In this document: positions 49,345-58,359 of the stretch, piece after piece
How the letters are laid out: each line of letters opens with the position of its first letter
Numbering within the stretch: the first letter of the stretch is position 1
Source of the DNA: Streptomyces virginiae
GTDB taxonomy: Bacteria > Actinomycetota > Actinomycetes > Streptomycetales > Streptomycetaceae
DNA: 64,000 nt
Reading direction: 5' to 3'
NCBI RefSeq assembly: GCF_000720455.1
Contig: NZ_JOAK01000001.1
Location: 558,001-622,000 of the forward strand
Translations under genes and position numbers: made by a program
The notes under the pieces: model-generated
The model's input: the letters and a program-made list of their open reading frames with translations, nothing else
The model's database searches: none
Told to the model about the DNA's origin: nothing

Positions 49345-49937
49345 GCGACGGACCGCTGCTTGAGCCGGTGGAGATGGACCGGATCCGGGAAGGGATCGCC
49401 GCGGCCGTCCTCGGCGCCCCCGAGGGGCTGGCCGAATCGCTCGAACACGACCCGCACGGGTACCTGCGCCTGGTGGACGCCTCGCGCGTCGGTGCCGAGG
49501 AGGCGAGCCGGCTGCTGCGCGAGGCCGTTCAGGGCGCCAGGGCCGCCGGCCACAGCTGGGATGCGGTGGGCCGCGTCCTGGGCGTGAGCCGCCAGGCCGC
49601 CCAGCAGCGCTTCGCGGGCAAGGCGGCGGGCGGCGCGAGTGCGTCGGCGCCGCCCGCCGGGGGGCCGGACGCTCCGGAGCGCCGGACCCTCGGGGGCCTG
49701 TCCGCCTTCAATGAGATGGCTGCCCTGGAAGAGGCCGGCCGCGACGGCTGGCACATGGTCGGCTACGGCCCCTTCTTCCACGAGGTGGAGGCCTCCGGCC
49801 ACCCCTGGGAGCACTGCCGGGTGACGCTCCCGTCCGTCGGGCGGCACCGGCGGATGGAATCGGAAGGCTGGATTCCGGTCGGTGCGGGCTGGTTCCCCTG
49901 GCGCTACTACAAGCGGCCCCTGGGCCCGGGCGGCTGA
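49341..49937 (+). CDS. Helix-turn-helix protein paired with the small membrane protein
   Basis: 198 aa. A predicted helix-turn-helix lies at about 72-91 (SWDAVGRVLGVSRQAAQQRF), preceded by a helical region and followed by an Ala/Pro linker. The C-terminal domain of about 75 residues is rich in aromatic residues (GWHMVGYGPFFHEVEASGHPWEHCRV in part, WFPWRYYKRP). I do not know the C-terminal family. Overlap with the membrane gene and the twin upstream operators suggest it is the autoregulator binding GTCAAGGNNNCCTTGAC (inference). No enzymatic motif is visible. Confidence 0.7.
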   Translation: MSDGPLLEPVEMDRIREGIAAAVLGAPEGLAESLEHDPHGYLRLVDASRVGAEEASRLLREAVQGARAAGHSWDAVGRVLGVSRQAAQQRFAGKAAGGASASAPPAGGPDAPERRTLGGLSAFNEMAALEEAGRDGWHMVGYGPFFHEVEASGHPWEHCRVTLPSVGRHRRMESEGWIPVGAGWFPWRYYKRPLGPGG

Positions 49938-49949
49938 GGGGCCCGCCGC

Positions 49950-50013
49950 AGCGGGGCCGGACCCCGGCCCCGGACCCCGGCCCGGGACCCCGGCCCTGAC
50001 CCCGGCCCGGGCC
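49950..50013. repeat. Degenerate CCCCGGCCC tandem repeat between convergent genes
   Basis: About six imperfect units of CCCCGGCCC plus two to four bases fill the gap between the HTH gene and the response regulator stop. It may help terminate both transcripts; otherwise it is simple-sequence DNA. Confidence 0.55.
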
Positions 50014-50038
50014 CGCCCGACGGGGCGGCCGGGGCCGG

Positions 50039-50713
50039 CTATCCGGCCCCGCCGCCCGCGCGGACCAGGCCCGTCTCGTACGCCAGGACCACGACCTGGA
50101 CCCGGTCCCGCAGCCCCAGCTTGGTCAGGATGCGGCCCACGTGCGTCTTCACCGTCGCCTCCGACAGCACCAGCCGCGCCGCGATCTCGCCGTTCGAGAG
50201 CCCCTGCGCCACGAGCAGCATGACCTCGCGCTCGCGCTCCGTCAGCCGCTCGATCTCCTTGTTCTCCGGCTCCTGCGTCGTGGTCGGCAGCATCGGCGCG
50301 AAGCGGTCCAGCAGGCGCCGCGTCGTGGACGGCGCCACCACCGCGTCCCCGCTGTGCACCGAGCGGATGGCGCCCAGCAGTTCGGCCGGCGGCACGTCCT
50401 TCAGCATGAAGCCGCTCGCGCCCGCCTTCAGGCCCGAGAAGGCGTACTCGTCCAGGTCGAAGGTGGTCAGGATGATCACCTTCGGGTGCTCCTCGGGCTC
50501 GCAGATCCGCCGCGTCGCCTCGACGCCGTCGAGCCTGGGCATGCGGACGTCCATCAGCACCACGTCCACCTTCGTGGCCCGCAGCACCTCCAGCGCCTCC
50601 AGGCCGTCACCCGCCTCGGCGACCACCTCCATGTCCGGCTGGGCGGCGAGCACCATCCGGAAGCCGGTGCGCAGCAGGACCTGGTCGTCGACCAGCATCA
50701 CTCGGATGGACAT
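50039..50713 (-). CDS. NarL/LuxR-type two-component response regulator
   Basis: 224 aa. Receiver domain with acidic pocket VDD (9-10), phospho-acceptor Asp55 (VVLMDVRMP), Thr in ILTTFD and Lys in FMLKD. The C-terminal LuxR helix-turn-helix is at about 158-215 (LTEREREVMLLVAQGLSNGEIA, SEATVKTHVGRILTKL). It is the partner of the histidine kinase encoded 17 bp upstream. Regulon unknown. ATG at 50713. Confidence 0.94.
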   Translation of the reverse strand: MSIRVMLVDDQVLLRTGFRMVLAAQPDMEVVAEAGDGLEALEVLRATKVDVVLMDVRMPRLDGVEATRRICEPEEHPKVIILTTFDLDEYAFSGLKAGASGFMLKDVPPAELLGAIRSVHSGDAVVAPSTTRRLLDRFAPMLPTTTQEPENKEIERLTEREREVMLLVAQGLSNGEIAARLVLSEATVKTHVGRILTKLGLRDRVQVVVLAYETGLVRAGGGAG

Positions 50714-50730
50714 CAGTTACCTCGTCCTCG

Positions 50731-51933
50731 TCATCTCTTCTTCAGGGGAAGCAGTGCGCTGATCCGGAAGCCGCCACCGGGCCGCGGCCCCGCGTCCAGG
50801 GTTCCGCCGACCATACCGATCCGCTCGCGCATGCCGATCAGCCCGTGTCCGGCGCCGTCCGCGCCGCCGTCCTCGTACAGCTCGTGGGCCGCGCCCCGGC
50901 CGTCGTCCTCGACCAGCAGGCCGAGCCCGTCGTCGAAGTAGACCAGCCGGACGCTGGCCTTCGCGTCGGGGCCGCCGTGCTTGCGGGTGTTGGTCAGGGC
51001 CTCCTGCACGATCCGGTACGCCGTCAGCTCGACGCCGCTGGGCAGTTGCCGCGGGGCGCCCTCGACCTCGAAGTCCACCGTGAGCCCGGCGGCCCTCACC
51101 TGCTCGACCAGGACCTCGATCTGCTCGACGTCGGGCTGCGGCACGTAGTCCTCGGACTCCTGCGGCTCGCCCGTGCGCAGGACGCCGAGCAGCCGGCGCA
51201 TCTCGGCGAGGGCCTGGCGGCCGGTGCCGGAGATGGTCTGGAGCGCCTCCTTGGCCTGCTCGGGCGCCACGTCCATGACGTAGGCGGCGCCGTCCGCCTG
51301 GACCACCATCACCGAGACGTTGTGCGCGACGACGTCGTGCAGCTCGCGGGCGATCCGGGCGCGCTCGGCGGCCACGGCCACCTTGGACTGGGCCTCGCGC
51401 TCCTTCTCCAGCCGCTGGTTGCGCTCGACCAGCTGGGCGTAATAGGCCCGCCGGGTGCGCAGGGAGTCGCCCAGCACCCAGGCCAGGACGAAGGGGACGA
51501 TCATGAAGATGGCGAAGAGGACGTTGTCGACGTCGTTGGTGCCCTTGTCCACGCCGTAGCGCAGGAAGTAGAGCGGTGCGGCCACCAGCCCCCAGCCCAG
51601 GGCCGTGCGCGAGACCCAGCGCGGGACCTCGCTCGCGGCGACCGTGTAGAGGATCACGAACATGGCGATGTCGTAGAAACCCGCGACGATTCCGCCGGCC
51701 AGCTGGAGCAGGCCCGCCCCGAGGGTGAGCCAGAACATCGCCTGCGTCCACTTGCGGCGCAGGGCCAGGGCCGTGCTCAGCGCGAGCACGACGGGGACCG
51801 CGACGATCTTGAGGGGCCGGCTGATGTCGGGCTCGCCCACGACGTTCAGCATCGAGACCCCGAAGAAGAGCACAGCCCAGAAGCTGTCGACGCCCGTCGG
51901 GTGTCTGCGGAGGAAGTCGTAGAGGCGCTGCAC
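50731..51933 (-). CDS. Two-component sensor histidine kinase (HisKA_3 family)
   Basis: 400 aa. Five to six membrane helices occupy residues 15-155. A dimerisation helix follows with phospho-acceptor His199 (ARIARELHDVVAHNVSVMVV), then an HATPase domain with N box TAYRIVQEALTNTRKH and G boxes GLLVEDDGRG and GHGLIGMRERIGMVGG. The signal is probably sensed within or near the membrane, as there is no large extracellular domain. Cognate to the NarL regulator downstream. GTG at 51933; divergent from the methyltransferase gene (106 bp between starts). Confidence 0.93.
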   Translation of the reverse strand: MQRLYDFLRRHPTGVDSFWAVLFFGVSMLNVVGEPDISRPLKIVAVPVVLALSTALALRRKWTQAMFWLTLGAGLLQLAGGIVAGFYDIAMFVILYTVAASEVPRWVSRTALGWGLVAAPLYFLRYGVDKGTNDVDNVLFAIFMIVPFVLAWVLGDSLRTRRAYYAQLVERNQRLEKEREAQSKVAVAAERARIARELHDVVAHNVSVMVVQADGAAYVMDVAPEQAKEALQTISGTGRQALAEMRRLLGVLRTGEPQESEDYVPQPDVEQIEVLVEQVRAAGLTVDFEVEGAPRQLPSGVELTAYRIVQEALTNTRKHGGPDAKASVRLVYFDDGLGLLVEDDGRGAAHELYEDGGADGAGHGLIGMRERIGMVGGTLDAGPRPGGGFRISALLPLKKR

Positions 51934-52039
51934 GTAACCCAGAGTAGGGAACGGAGATAGGTGCTGGAGTCAACCAGAGGTCCGAACCTGACACCGGGGA
52001 CATACTCCCCAAGGTGGAGGGTGAGCATAGCCTTCGGTG

Positions 52040-53044
52040 ATGAGCACTCCTGGTGGACCCACCGCCGCGGTCCGGTGGCGCAGCGCGATGGAAGCCGCGC
52101 TGTACGGGCCCGGCGGCTTCTACGTGCGCCCCGGCGGCCCGGGCCCGGCCGGCCACTTCCGTACCTCCGTGCACGCCTCCGCCCTGTACGCGGGGGCCGT
52201 GGCCCGGCTGCTGCGGTGGGTGGACGCCGAGCTCGGGCACCCGCCGGAGCTCGACCTCGTGGACGTGGGGGCCGGGCGGGCGGAGCTGCTGGCCGGGGTG
52301 CTCGCCGCACTGGATCCGGAGACGGCCGCGCGGGTGCGCCCGTACGCCGTGGAACGGGCGGAGCGGCCGGGCGGCCTCGACCCGCGGATCCGCTGGAGCG
52401 CACAGCCGCCCGAGGGCGTGACCGGGCTGCTGTTCGCCAACGAATGGCTGGACAACGTCCCCCTGGACGCCGCCGAGGACGGGGCCTACGTCCTGGTCGC
52501 GCCGGACGGTACGGAGAGCCGGGGCGGCCCGCTGGAGGACGCCGACCGGGCCTGGCTGGAGCGGTGGTGGCCGGGCGGCGGCCGCGCGGAGATCGGCCGG
52601 ACGCGCGACGAGGCATGGGCGGCGGCCACGCGGACCCTGGAGCGGGGTCTGGCGGTGGCGGTGGACTACGCCCACACCCGGCAGGCCCGGCCCCCGTACG
52701 GCACCCTGACGGGATTCCGGGGCGGCCGGGAGGTCCCGCCGGTCCCGGACGGCTCCTGCGACGTCACCGCCCACGTGGCGCTGGACTCCTGCGCCGGGCC
52801 GGATTCGGTGCTGCTGACGCAGGCCGAGGCCCTGACCGCCCTCGGGGTCTCGGGCGCCAGGCCGCCGCTGGCCCTGGCCTCCTCGGACCCGGCGGCCTAC
52901 GTCAGGGCGCTGGCCGCGGCCGGTGAGGCGGCGGAGCTGACCTCCCGGTCCGGTCTGGGCGCCTTCGGCTGGCTGGTCCAGCCGGTCGGCGTCCCGTCCT
53001 GGCCGGAGCGGATGCCGCAGTCGCCGTCGCGGCCGCGGCCGTAA
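52040..53044 (+). CDS. MidA/NDUFAF7-like SAM-dependent methyltransferase
   Basis: 334 aa. Class I methyltransferase motif [19 protein letters not shown] near 73-90; [29 protein letters not shown] in part is the conserved MidA-type N-terminus, and [12 protein letters not shown] the family acidic motif. Mitochondrial NDUFAF7 methylates the complex I NDUFS2 (NuoD) subunit; an orphan NuoD-like gene lies 5 kb away, which makes that target an interesting guess. The start at 52040 (GTG-ATG tandem at 52037/52040) has a weak ribosome site. Confidence 0.82.
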   Translation: MSTPGGPTAAVRWRSAMEAALYGPGGFYVRPGGPGPAGHFRTSVHASALYAGAVARLLRWVDAELGHPPELDLVDVGAGRAELLAGVLAALDPETAARVRPYAVERAERPGGLDPRIRWSAQPPEGVTGLLFANEWLDNVPLDAAEDGAYVLVAPDGTESRGGPLEDADRAWLERWWPGGGRAEIGRTRDEAWAAATRTLERGLAVAVDYAHTRQARPPYGTLTGFRGGREVPPVPDGSCDVTAHVALDSCAGPDSVLLTQAEALTALGVSGARPPLALASSDPAAYVRALAAAGEAAELTSRSGLGAFGWLVQPVGVPSWPERMPQSPSRPRP

Positions 53045-53082
53045 CCGGAGCGGACCTGAGGCGCCGCGCAGGGCGTCACGCG

Positions 53083-53119
53083 GGAGGGGCCGGATCCCCA
53101 TCGGGAATCCGGCCCCTCC
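53083..53119. terminator. Bidirectional terminator, methyltransferase / M28 peptidase
   Basis: 13-bp stem (53083-53095 with 53107-53119), one mismatch, three more pairs and loop ATC; between convergent stops at 53044 and 53150. Confidence 0.78.
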
Positions 53120-53149
53120 TCACGACAGCGCGCTACAGCCGCGGGCCGC

Positions 53150-54703
53150 CTACTGGTTCACCTCGTCGTGGCCCGTGTGCAGGCCGCCGCCACCGCCGCT
53201 GCCGCCGGGGGTCGGCGTCGACACGACCGGCTTCGACAGCGGGGCGAGGTCGTGGGCGTAGTGGCCGACCGCGTCCGCGATGACGTCGACGTTGATGTCG
53301 AGCGCCTTCTGGTCGATGTTGGTGATGTCGTCACCCTTGCCGTGGTAGTTCACGTCGTAGGCGACACCGGCCTGGCCGCCGAACTTCGCGGCCTCCTCGG
53401 GCGTCTTGATGCCCTCGGCGCCGGTGAAGGTGCCGCCGGACGGGATGCCCACCTCGATGAACGGGCCGTAGTCCGAGCGGCCCGAGAAGTCGGTGCCCGC
53501 GTGCGGGATCTTCTTCGAGTCGAGGAAGTCGGTGATCCCCTTCTCCAGCTGGGCGGAGCCCTCCGGGCCGGGGCCCGAGCCGACGCCGTCCGAGTTGTCA
53601 CCGTCGTAGACGAAGTACGCGGCGTTCGGCGAGCCGATCATGTCGAAGTTCAGATAGAGCTTGATCTGCTTCTTCTGCGCGTCCGTCAGACCGGCCACGT
53701 ACGCCTCGGAGCCGAGCAGGCCGAACTCCTCCGCCGACCACCAGGCGAACTTGACCTTGTTCTTGACCTTCTTCTGCTCGCTCGCGAGCCGCTGCGCGAC
53801 CTGGAGGATGCCGGCCGAGCCGGAGCCGTTGTCGTTGATGCCCGGGCCGGCCGCGACCGAGTCCAGGTGCGCGCCGAGGAAGACGGTGTTGTTCTCGTCG
53901 CCGCCCTTGGTCTCGGCGATGACGTTGAATGTCTTGCGGTTCTCGCGCAGCTCGCGGATGTCGAGGGTGACCTCGACCGGTCCGGCGGCGGCCTCGGCGG
54001 CCAGCTTCTCGCCGTCCTCCTGGGTGATGCCGCCCGTGGGGACCTTGCCCGCGGCGGGGTCCCCTATGGTGCCGTTCAGGGCGCCCGCGGTGTTGTTGTA
54101 GATGACCGCGCCGACCGCGCCGGCCGCGGCCGCGTTCTGCTGCTTGATCGCGAAGGTGCAGCCGCCGCGCTTGACCAGGGCGATCTTGCCCGTGAAGGCG
54201 CCGGCGGCGAAGTCGCCCGGCTCGCAGCCGTTGGTCCCGTCCGCGTCGACCGGGGCGACGGCGACCGGGGCCGTCACACCGCCCTCGGGGGAGTTCGCCG
54301 TGTAGGTCATCAGGTGGATCGGCACGTCACGCCCGCTCGCACCGTTCACCGTCAGCTTCTCTTCGATGGTCTCGACGAAGACGAAGTCGAACTCGTTGCG
54401 GGTGACCGTGTAGCCGGCCGCCTTGAGCACGGCCTCGATGTACTTGGCCGACTGCTCGTGGCCCTTGGAACCGGCGGCCCGGTTGCCGTTGTTGTAGTCG
54501 GCGATCGACTGCAGGACCTTGAGGTGGTTGAAGGCTCCCTTGCCGGTCGCGTCCTTGACCAGCTTGCGGGCCAGCGCGTCGCCCTTGGCGGCGTCGCTCT
54601 GCGGGCTCCCGGTGGCACCGGCCGGTCCGGCGAGCAGCAGGGGCGAGACGAGGGCCGCGGCTGCCAGGGCGGCGGTTGCTGCGGCTATACGGCGTGAGGG
54701 CAT
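53150..54703 (-). CDS. Secreted M28-family aminopeptidase with PA domain
   Basis: 517 aa. Signal peptide (about 1-31, AGA/T junction), N-terminal helical part, a PA domain inserted at about 140-235 (GDFAAGAFTGKIALVKRGGC in part), then the M28 catalytic domain. The two-zinc ligand pattern is seen: His in GAHLDS, Asp in GINDNGSG, Glu pair in WWSAEEFG, Asp in NFDMIGS, His in NYHGKGDD. Like Streptomyces griseus aminopeptidase, it removes hydrophobic N-terminal residues outside the cell. A Gly/Pro-rich C-terminal tail follows. ATG at 54703 with GGAAGGA 6 nt upstream. Confidence 0.92.
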   Translation of the reverse strand: MPSRRIAAATAALAAAALVSPLLLAGPAGATGSPQSDAAKGDALARKLVKDATGKGAFNHLKVLQSIADYNNGNRAAGSKGHEQSAKYIEAVLKAAGYTVTRNEFDFVFVETIEEKLTVNGASGRDVPIHLMTYTANSPEGGVTAPVAVAPVDADGTNGCEPGDFAAGAFTGKIALVKRGGCTFAIKQQNAAAAGAVGAVIYNNTAGALNGTIGDPAAGKVPTGGITQEDGEKLAAEAAAGPVEVTLDIRELRENRKTFNVIAETKGGDENNTVFLGAHLDSVAAGPGINDNGSGSAGILQVAQRLASEQKKVKNKVKFAWWSAEEFGLLGSEAYVAGLTDAQKKQIKLYLNFDMIGSPNAAYFVYDGDNSDGVGSGPGPEGSAQLEKGITDFLDSKKIPHAGTDFSGRSDYGPFIEVGIPSGGTFTGAEGIKTPEEAAKFGGQAGVAYDVNYHGKGDDITNIDQKALDINVDVIADAVGHYAHDLAPLSKPVVSTPTPGGSGGGGGLHTGHDEVNQ

Positions 54704-54953
54704 GAAGATCCTTCCACGACAAAGGCGAGCAGGGCGGGCGGAGCAGGGCAGGGCTGGGCGAAGCAGGGCACAGCGCGACGAACGCGCCGGACCGGACGTG
54801 CGGATGCGGTGCGCGTTACGTGGGCGAACAGTGAGCGCACGTTAGACAGCAAGTGGCCACCATGGCCAGAGTTTTCGCTGTTTTCGGTTTATGAATTCCG
54901 TATATCGGTGAGTCTGGGCCGGTCAAATCCAGCCATCCGCACGCCCGTTGCCC

Positions 54954-56078
54954 CTACCGGAGGATGCCCTCGATGAAGTCGGAGCCGATACGGGCGACGG
55001 CTGCCAGATCCAACTCGTGCTGGGCATAACGGCCTTGCCTCCGCGTATGCATCAGACCGGCCTTTTTCAGGACGGCCAGATGCCGCGACACCTCCGGCGC
55101 GGTGATCCCGTACACGGTCGCCAGTTCGCTCGTCGTGTACGGGGCCCGGGCCAGGCTCCGGCACAGCATCATCCGCATCGGGTGCGCCAGTGCCTCCATC
55201 CGCCGCTGGAGCAGCTCCACCGAGCCCGGCCCGGAGGCCGGTTCGGGGGTGTCGAGCGGATAGTGGACCACCGGCCGCCAGCCCGGTGCGTGCAGCACCA
55301 GCAGGTGCGGCCAGCCGAAGTTGGTCGGCACGAAGACGAGGCCGCCGCCTATTCGCGGATCGGTGGCCGTGGTCGTGCCGTGGACCATCTTGTCGGCGGT
55401 GATGGTGGTGAGGCCCTCGTCGACGCTCAGGGCCGTCGAGACGTCCTTCAGCGCGGCCGGCAGGCCCTTGCGGCGCAGCAGCTCGGCCTTGTGCCGGGCA
55501 TCGGCGCTCTGCCCGGGCTCCAGGCGCTTCCACGTCTCGGCGAAGAACGCCTCGTCGCAGTCCTCCAGCAGCCGCCGCAGCCACACCCGTACGGCCGCGG
55601 GGTCGTCCAGCAGCCGCACGGAGAAGGCCAGCTGGCGCGGGCCGCGGGCGGCGGCCACCTCCAGCGCCTTGGCCCGGGCCGCCGGGTTCTTCAGCGGCGA
55701 GGGCCCGCCGCCCTCGTTGTAGAGCGCCAGCCAGCAGTGCTCCAGGGCCGCCCCCACGAACCGCTCGTCGTCCAGCCGGTCCAGTACGTCGAGCTCCTCG
55801 GCCAGCGTCGCCGCCGGCCGCCCGGCTTCCCCGGGGATCCCGGCGAAGGGCATGAAGATGTCGGAGAAGGAGCTGCGCCACATGAACTCGGCCTCCAGCA
55901 GACGGTCCGCGAGACACGGATCGAGCGAGGCCGAGGTGGCGGTGGTCCACGAGGTGAGCCGCGGGTGGTGCCCCGGCTGCGAGAGCGCGTGCAGGGCCAT
56001 GCAGAGCTCAGCGAGCGGCGAGGGCGCGAAAGTGATCCGCTCGTGGGGGAGCCCGGCGATGTCGATGGTGACGCTCAT
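54954..56078 (-). CDS. ArsR-type winged-helix regulator with DUF5937-like N-terminus
   Basis: 374 aa. The long N-terminal region (about 1-280) of DUF5937 type has unknown function. The C-terminal winged helix at about 285-365 (RRMEALAHPMRMMLCRSLARAPYTTSELATVYGITAPEVSRHLAVLKKAGLM in sequence order) is clearly ArsR-like. No Cys metal site is evident, so the signal is not obviously a metal. ATG at 56078. The 250-bp gap to the peptidase start holds an AT-rich stretch (54865-54910), which may contain promoters for the peptidase. Confidence 0.82.
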   Translation of the reverse strand: MSVTIDIAGLPHERITFAPSPLAELCMALHALSQPGHHPRLTSWTTATSASLDPCLADRLLEAEFMWRSSFSDIFMPFAGIPGEAGRPAATLAEELDVLDRLDDERFVGAALEHCWLALYNEGGGPSPLKNPAARAKALEVAAARGPRQLAFSVRLLDDPAAVRVWLRRLLEDCDEAFFAETWKRLEPGQSADARHKAELLRRKGLPAALKDVSTALSVDEGLTTITADKMVHGTTTATDPRIGGGLVFVPTNFGWPHLLVLHAPGWRPVVHYPLDTPEPASGPGSVELLQRRMEALAHPMRMMLCRSLARAPYTTSELATVYGITAPEVSRHLAVLKKAGLMHTRRQGRYAQHELDLAAVARIGSDFIEGILR

Positions 56079-56288
56079 CGGGCCATTCTGTCTGTTCCCG
56101 CACGTCGGGACGCCCCCCGGCGGCCTCCCGGCGCCGCCGTACGAGTGGCCGTGCGGGCCCCGGCGCGGCGGCCGGACGAGTGATCACCACCGTCTTCCGG
56201 CCCGCCCCGCGGGCGCTTCCCGGCCGAACAATTGACGGGGAACGTCAACCGTCGTGCGCGACGGGGCCGACGGGGTGAGGGTTGATGC

Positions 56289-56498
56289 ATGACAGCGATA
56301 GAGCAGTACCTCATCGACACCTACCGCGCGTCCCAGCACGGTGACCCCATGCCCCCGCCGCCCGGCCGGGACGACGTCGCCGTCGTCCGCGCGGCCCGCT
56401 CCCACCAGCAGTTCCGGGCCGTCCTGGACGGCGGCGAGGCCCGCCACCCCTGGAGAGCCGCCCTGCGCCGGATGCTGACCCGCCCGCGCCCGTGCTGA
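56289..56498 (+). CDS. Small hypothetical protein
   Basis: 69 aa, start MTAIEQYLIDTYRASQHGD, with GGGTGAGGG about 9 nt before the ATG. Charged, Arg-rich C-terminus; one short N-terminal helix likely. Codon use is normal for the region and the ribosome site supports expression, but no family is recognised. It lies alone between divergent and convergent neighbours and shares a terminator with coaX. Confidence 0.5.
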   Translation: MTAIEQYLIDTYRASQHGDPMPPPPGRDDVAVVRAARSHQQFRAVLDGGEARHPWRAALRRMLTRPRPC

Positions 56499-56530
56499 CG
56501 CCCGGCGCGCACACCGCGACCGCGGCCGGA

Positions 56531-56569
56531 CGGTCCGGATCCCGCCCGTGACGGCAGGGACCCGGACCG
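56531..56569. terminator. Terminator of the coaX operon
   Basis: 13-bp stem with one mismatch (56531-56543 with 56557-56569), 13-nt loop; just beyond the coaX stop on the minus strand and 33 bp after the small plus-strand gene. Confidence 0.65.
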
Positions 56570-56575
56570 GGACCG

Positions 56576-57385
56576 CTACTCGAAGTTCGGCGCGTTGCGC
56601 TGGTACACCAGCCGCAGGCCGATCAGCGTCAGCCACGGCTCGTGGTCGTCGATCACCGACGACTCGCCCAGCACCATCGGGGCCAGACCGCCCGTGGCGA
56701 TGACGCGGACGTCGTCCGGATCGCCGTTCGGCCCGGCCAGCTCCTTGGCCATCCGCGCCACGACCCCGTCGACCTGGCCCGCGAAACCGTAGATCACGCC
56801 CGACTGCATCGCCTCGACCGTCGACTTGCCGATCACGTGGCGCGGCCGGGCCAGCTCGATCTTGCGCAGCTGGGCGCCCCGTACGCCGAGCGCCTCCATC
56901 GAGATCTCTATCCCCGGCGAGATCACCCCGCCCACGTACTCGCCCTTCGCGGACACCGCGTCGAAGGTGGTCGCCGTACCGAAGTCGACCACGATCGCCG
57001 GACCCCCGTAGAGCTCGACCGCCGCGACCGCGTTGATGATGCGGTCCGCGCCGACCTCCTTCGGGTTGTCCATCAGGATCGGCACGCCCGTCTTGATGCC
57101 GGGCTCCACCAGCACCGCCGGCACGTCGCCGTAGTAGCGCCGGGTGACCTCGCGCAGCTCGTGCAGCACCGACGGCACCGTCGAGCAGATCGCGATGCCG
57201 TGGATCCCGTCGCCCAGCTCGCTGCCGAGCATCGGGTGCATGCCCATGAGGCCCTGCATCAGCACGGCCATCTCGTCGGCCGTGCGCCGCGGGTCGGTCG
57301 AGATCCGCCAGTGCTCGACGATCTCGTCACCGTCGAACAGGCCCAGGACCGTGTGGGTGTTGCCTACGTCGATGGTGAGGAGCAC
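56576..57385 (-). CDS. coaX: Type III pantothenate kinase
   Basis: 269 aa. First step from pantothenate to coenzyme A, with monovalent-cation-dependent ATP use. ASKHA motifs: PHOSPHATE 1 DVGNTHTVLGLF (6-17), GADRIINAVA, and PHOSPHATE 2 DFGTATTFDAV. It lacks the feedback inhibition by CoA that limits type I enzymes (family knowledge). GTG at 57385, 3 bp after the nadC stop. Last gene of the panC-nadB-nadC-coaX operon. Confidence 0.95.
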   Translation of the reverse strand: MLLTIDVGNTHTVLGLFDGDEIVEHWRISTDPRRTADEMAVLMQGLMGMHPMLGSELGDGIHGIAICSTVPSVLHELREVTRRYYGDVPAVLVEPGIKTGVPILMDNPKEVGADRIINAVAAVELYGGPAIVVDFGTATTFDAVSAKGEYVGGVISPGIEISMEALGVRGAQLRKIELARPRHVIGKSTVEAMQSGVIYGFAGQVDGVVARMAKELAGPNGDPDDVRVIATGGLAPMVLGESSVIDDHEPWLTLIGLRLVYQRNAPNFE

Positions 57386-57388
57386 CGG

Positions 57389-58357
57389 TTACACCGCCTC
57401 GCGCAGATCGAGACCGATGTCCAGGATCGGCGAGGAGTGCGTGAGCCCGCCGACCGCCAGGTAGTCCACGCCGGTCTCCGCGTACGCCCGCGCGGTGTCC
57501 AGGGTCAGCCGGCCCGAGGACTCCAGCACCGCGCGGCCGGCCACCAGCGTGACGGCCTCCTCGGTCTCCGGGACGGTGAAGTTGTCCAGCAGGATCAGGT
57601 CGGCGCCCGCGTCCAGGACCTCGCGGACCTGGTGCATCGTGTCGACCTCGACCTCGATGGGGACCTCGGGGAAGGCCTCGCGCACCGCGTTGAAGGCCTG
57701 CGCGACACCGCCCGCGGCGACCACGTGGTTGTCCTTCACCAGCGCCGCGTCCGACAGGGACATGCGGTGGTTGACGCCGCCGCCGCAGCGGACCGCGTAC
57801 TTCTCCAGCGAGCGCAGGCCCGGCGTGGTCTTGCGGGTGTCGCGCACCTTGGCCTTGGTGCCCTCCAGGACGTCCGCCCAGCGGCGGGTGGCCGTCGCGA
57901 TGCCGGAGAGCCGGCACAGGATGTTCAGCGCGCTGCGCTCGGCCGTCAGCAGGTCGCGGGTACGGGCGCGGACCGACAGCAGCACCTCGCCGGCCTTGAC
58001 GGTGTCGCCGTCCTCCGCGTGGCGCTCCACCTCGAAGGCCTCCGTGCAGACCACGGAGAACACCGCCTCGGCGATGCGCAGGCCCGCCACGACGCCGTCC
58101 TCGCGGGCGACGAAGTCGGCGACGGCCTCGGCGTCCTCGGGGACCGTGGCCACGGTGGTGACGTCCACGCCGCCGTCGAGGTCCTCGGAGAGCGCCATGT
58201 GGGCGATGTCCTCGACCTCGATCGGGTCCAGGCCCGCGTCCGCCAGCAGCTCGGCGAGCGCCGGGTCGAGGCCGCTCTCCTCGCCGTCGCCGCAGGCGCA
58301 GTCGTCGCCGCAGCCGCCGTCGTTCTGGTCGATGAGGGGAAGTTCGGGGGTGCTCAC
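57389..58357 (-). CDS. nadC: Nicotinate-nucleotide pyrophosphorylase (quinolinate phosphoribosyltransferase)
   Basis: 322 aa. Converts quinolinate and PRPP to nicotinate mononucleotide. Signatures: RKTTPGLRSLEKYAVRCGGG (substrate Arg/Lys), HRMSLSDAALVKDNH, LLDNF and ESSGR. An N-terminal extension of about 40 residues contains an acidic Cys cluster, GGCGDDCACGDGEE near 13-26, not found in enteric NadC. GTG at 58357 is preferred since GGAG lies 8 nt upstream; a GTG at 58363 overlaps the nadB stop. It follows nadB by 2 bp. Confidence 0.94.
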   Translation of the reverse strand: MSTPELPLIDQNDGGCGDDCACGDGEESGLDPALAELLADAGLDPIEVEDIAHMALSEDLDGGVDVTTVATVPEDAEAVADFVAREDGVVAGLRIAEAVFSVVCTEAFEVERHAEDGDTVKAGEVLLSVRARTRDLLTAERSALNILCRLSGIATATRRWADVLEGTKAKVRDTRKTTPGLRSLEKYAVRCGGGVNHRMSLSDAALVKDNHVVAAGGVAQAFNAVREAFPEVPIEVEVDTMHQVREVLDAGADLILLDNFTVPETEEAVTLVAGRAVLESSGRLTLDTARAYAETGVDYLAVGGLTHSSPILDIGLDLREAV

Positions 58358-58359
58358 GG

